This document shows, piece by piece, positions 63,073 through 64,000 of a stretch of 64,000 bases of DNA. Below the pieces are notes generated by a model. The model saw only the letters and a list, made by a program, of their open reading frames with translations, was not told the DNA's origin and ran no database searches. The position numbers and the translations under genes were made by a program. Source of the DNA: Elmis aenea (taxonomy: Eukaryota; Arthropoda; Insecta; Coleoptera; Elmidae); contig CANTFG010000323.1 in assembly GCA_947652605.1 (NCBI GenBank), forward strand, positions 122,236 through 186,235, in the 5' to 3' direction. Within the stretch, counting starts at the first letter, position 1. Every line of letters begins with the position of its first letter.

Positions 63073-64000
63073 TGAATAATTTTGTAAATTAAATTTCAAA
63101 ATAGTTGAGACAAACGGCATTATACTAAGAAAAACAAACTCTATAACATGCTAAAATTTGAACAAAATGTAACAAGCCGTTTTCGAAAAAAATTTTAAAA
63201 ATTTTTAATTTTTTGAATAATTTTGTAAATTAAATTTCAAACTTGTTGAGACAAACGGCATTATACTAAGAAAAACAAACTCTATAACATGCTAAAATTT
63301 GAACAAAATGTAACAAGCCGTTTTCGAAAAAAAATTTTCAAAATTTTTAATTTTTTGAATAATTTTGTAAATTAAACTTCAAAATAGTTGAGACAAACGG
63401 CAATATACTAAGAAAAACAAACTCTATAACATGCTAAAATTTGAACAAAATGTAACAAGCCGTTTTCGAAAAAAATTTCAAAATTTTTAATTTTTTGAAT
63501 AATTTTGTAAATTAAATTTCAAAATAGTTGAGACAAACGGCATTATACTAAGAAAAATAAACTCTATAACATGCTAAAATTTGAACAAAATGTAACAAAC
63601 CGTTTTCGAAAAAAAATTTCAAAATTTTCAATTTTTTGAATAATTTTGTAAATTAAATTTCAAAATAGTTGAGACAAACGGCATTATACTAAGAAAAATA
63701 AACTCTAAAACATGCTGAAAATGGAACAAAATGTAACGAGCCGTTTTCGAAAAAAAATTCAAAATTTTCAAAATTTTTAATTTTTTGAATAATTTTGTAA
63801 ATTAAATTTCAAAATAGTTGAGACAAACGGCATTATACTAAGAAAAACAAACTCTATAACATGCTAAAATTTGAACAAAATGTAACAAGCCGTTTTCGAA
63901 AAAAAATTTCAAAATTTTCAATTTTTTGAATAATTTTGTAAATTAAATTTCAAAATAGTTGAGACAAACGGCATTATACTAAGAAAAATAAACTCTAAAA
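63073..64000. repeat. A monomers to the window end, about six
   Basis: Copy of the start of spacer 39-40, with AAACTTGTTGAG at 63239 and a 1-bp deletion near 63475. At 63998 the expected A* (CTCTATAAC) instead begins CTCTAAAA as in A2, so the next monomer outside the window may not be A*. The array continues beyond the edge. Confidence 0.9.

Larger units (their letters stand above)
1..64000. repeat. Compound satellite array of two monomer families (A and B)
   Basis: The whole window consists of two tandemly repeated families in one orientation. Family A (about 141 or 149 bp) makes up roughly two thirds and family B (about 160 bp) roughly one third. I count 44 B blocks with about 126 B units, and estimate about 293 full A monomers plus 44 truncated ones at block edges. 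No unique sequence, gene or mobile element interrupts it. The array starts and ends inside A monomers, so its true length is unknown. The monomer sizes are close to nucleosomal length and the organisation is typical of eukaryotic heterochromatic satellite. Which chromosome region it comes from is inference. Confidence 0.97.
49654..64000. repeat. Tandem duplication of about 7 kb, blocks 35-39 and 40-44
   Basis: From blocks 36 and 41 rightwards the spacings 1,809, 1,378 and 1,519 bp repeat with an offset of 6,870 bp (6,869 after a 1-bp deletion near 63,475). Shared private marks: AAAAGTACAGC (52896 and 59766), TTTTTGTATAATTTTG (52499 and 59369), AAAATTTTAACAAAATG (52582 and 59452) and AAACTTGTTGAG (56369 and 63239). 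Copy 2 lacks Bb of its first block (160 bp) and four A monomers of the first spacer (579 bp). By eye the rest differs at scattered single bases only. Confidence 0.88.

Noticed and set aside
1..64000. CRISPR array
   Set aside because: Regularly spaced repeats exist, but the whole 141-160-bp unit is repeated. There are no unique spacers between short repeats and no cas-like genes.
1..64000. Transposable element or retrotransposon origin with terminal repeats and coding remnants
   Set aside because: No coding similarity, long terminal repeats, target-site duplications or terminal inverted repeats could be seen; all 44 B blocks are multimers at one junction rather than scattered insertions. A non-autonomous element as the distant source of B is possible but not shown.
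1..64000. Telomeric repeat or organelle genome
   Set aside because: No short 5-8-bp telomeric motif is repeated, and there are no organellar genes. Low G+C alone does not indicate an organelle.

Overview
This 64-kb window is one uninterrupted tandem satellite array. I see no protein-coding gene, RNA gene, transposon or unique sequence. The array runs off both ends. It is very AT-rich: a hand count of one consensus A monomer gives about 21% G+C. All units lie head to tail in one orientation. The pattern (nucleosome-sized monomers, higher-order repeats, layered segmental duplications) fits eukaryotic constitutive heterochromatin such as centromeric or pericentromeric DNA. I cannot name the species; an AT-rich invertebrate is only a guess.

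Two monomer families interleave. Family A is about 141 bp, or about 149 bp when a short AATTTTC-type duplication is present. It carries the landmarks GAGACAAACGGCATTATACT and AAGCCGTTTTCGAAAA, and I estimate about 293 full copies. Subtypes are A1 (CTATAACATGCTAAAATTTG), A2 (149 bp, CTAAAACATGCTGAAAATGG), A* (CATACTAAAATTTG, AATCGTAAGAGCCG, AACTTTGTATATT), a diverged group with CTTAGAAAAATAAAC, AAATCAGTTG or TTTTTAAATAAT, a group with GAGACGTTTTCG, CCTGCTAAAA or TTGACTAATT, and an AAACTAGTTG / AAACTTCAAAATAG group. Family B is about 160 bp (landmarks GGCTATAGTCTTTGCAC, CTACAGCAAATGGCTTCAAA, GGATTATTAGCCCCTAAAT). It occurs as 44 compact blocks, usually three ordered units Ba-Bb-Bc. Ba is always 5'-truncated to about 137 bp at the same point, so every block has the same left junction into a truncated A monomer, and nearly all share the same right junction.

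The A* monomer is a near-perfect herald of a B block: 41 of 43 A* copies sit immediately upstream of a block (CGTAAG about 109 bp before GGCT). Blocks 1, 7 and 8 lack it, and two A* copies are orphans. The block plus its A spacer forms a higher-order repeat of variable length (504 to 3,838 bp between block starts), because the number of A monomers between blocks varies from 1 to about 23.

Region by region: 1-9.9 kb holds early blocks, a 3.4-kb A-only stretch with an 871-bp internal duplication, and a unique four-unit B block. 10.1-13.8 kb is a regular 1,076-bp higher-order array. 15.0-25.5 kb holds a 1,667-bp module repeated in tandem and a tandem duplication of 4,229 bp. 26-38 kb is rich in diverged A monomers. 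38-46 kb contains a dispersed duplication with a 5.23-kb offset. 47-64 kb contains 1,519-, 1,809- and 1,378-bp modules arranged in a tandem duplication of about 6.87-7.6 kb. Private point mutations and small indels shared between copies mark each event, as expected from repeated unequal exchange or amplification. Coordinates were measured by hand; block ends are good to a few bases, because the junctions lie in shared A/T runs.
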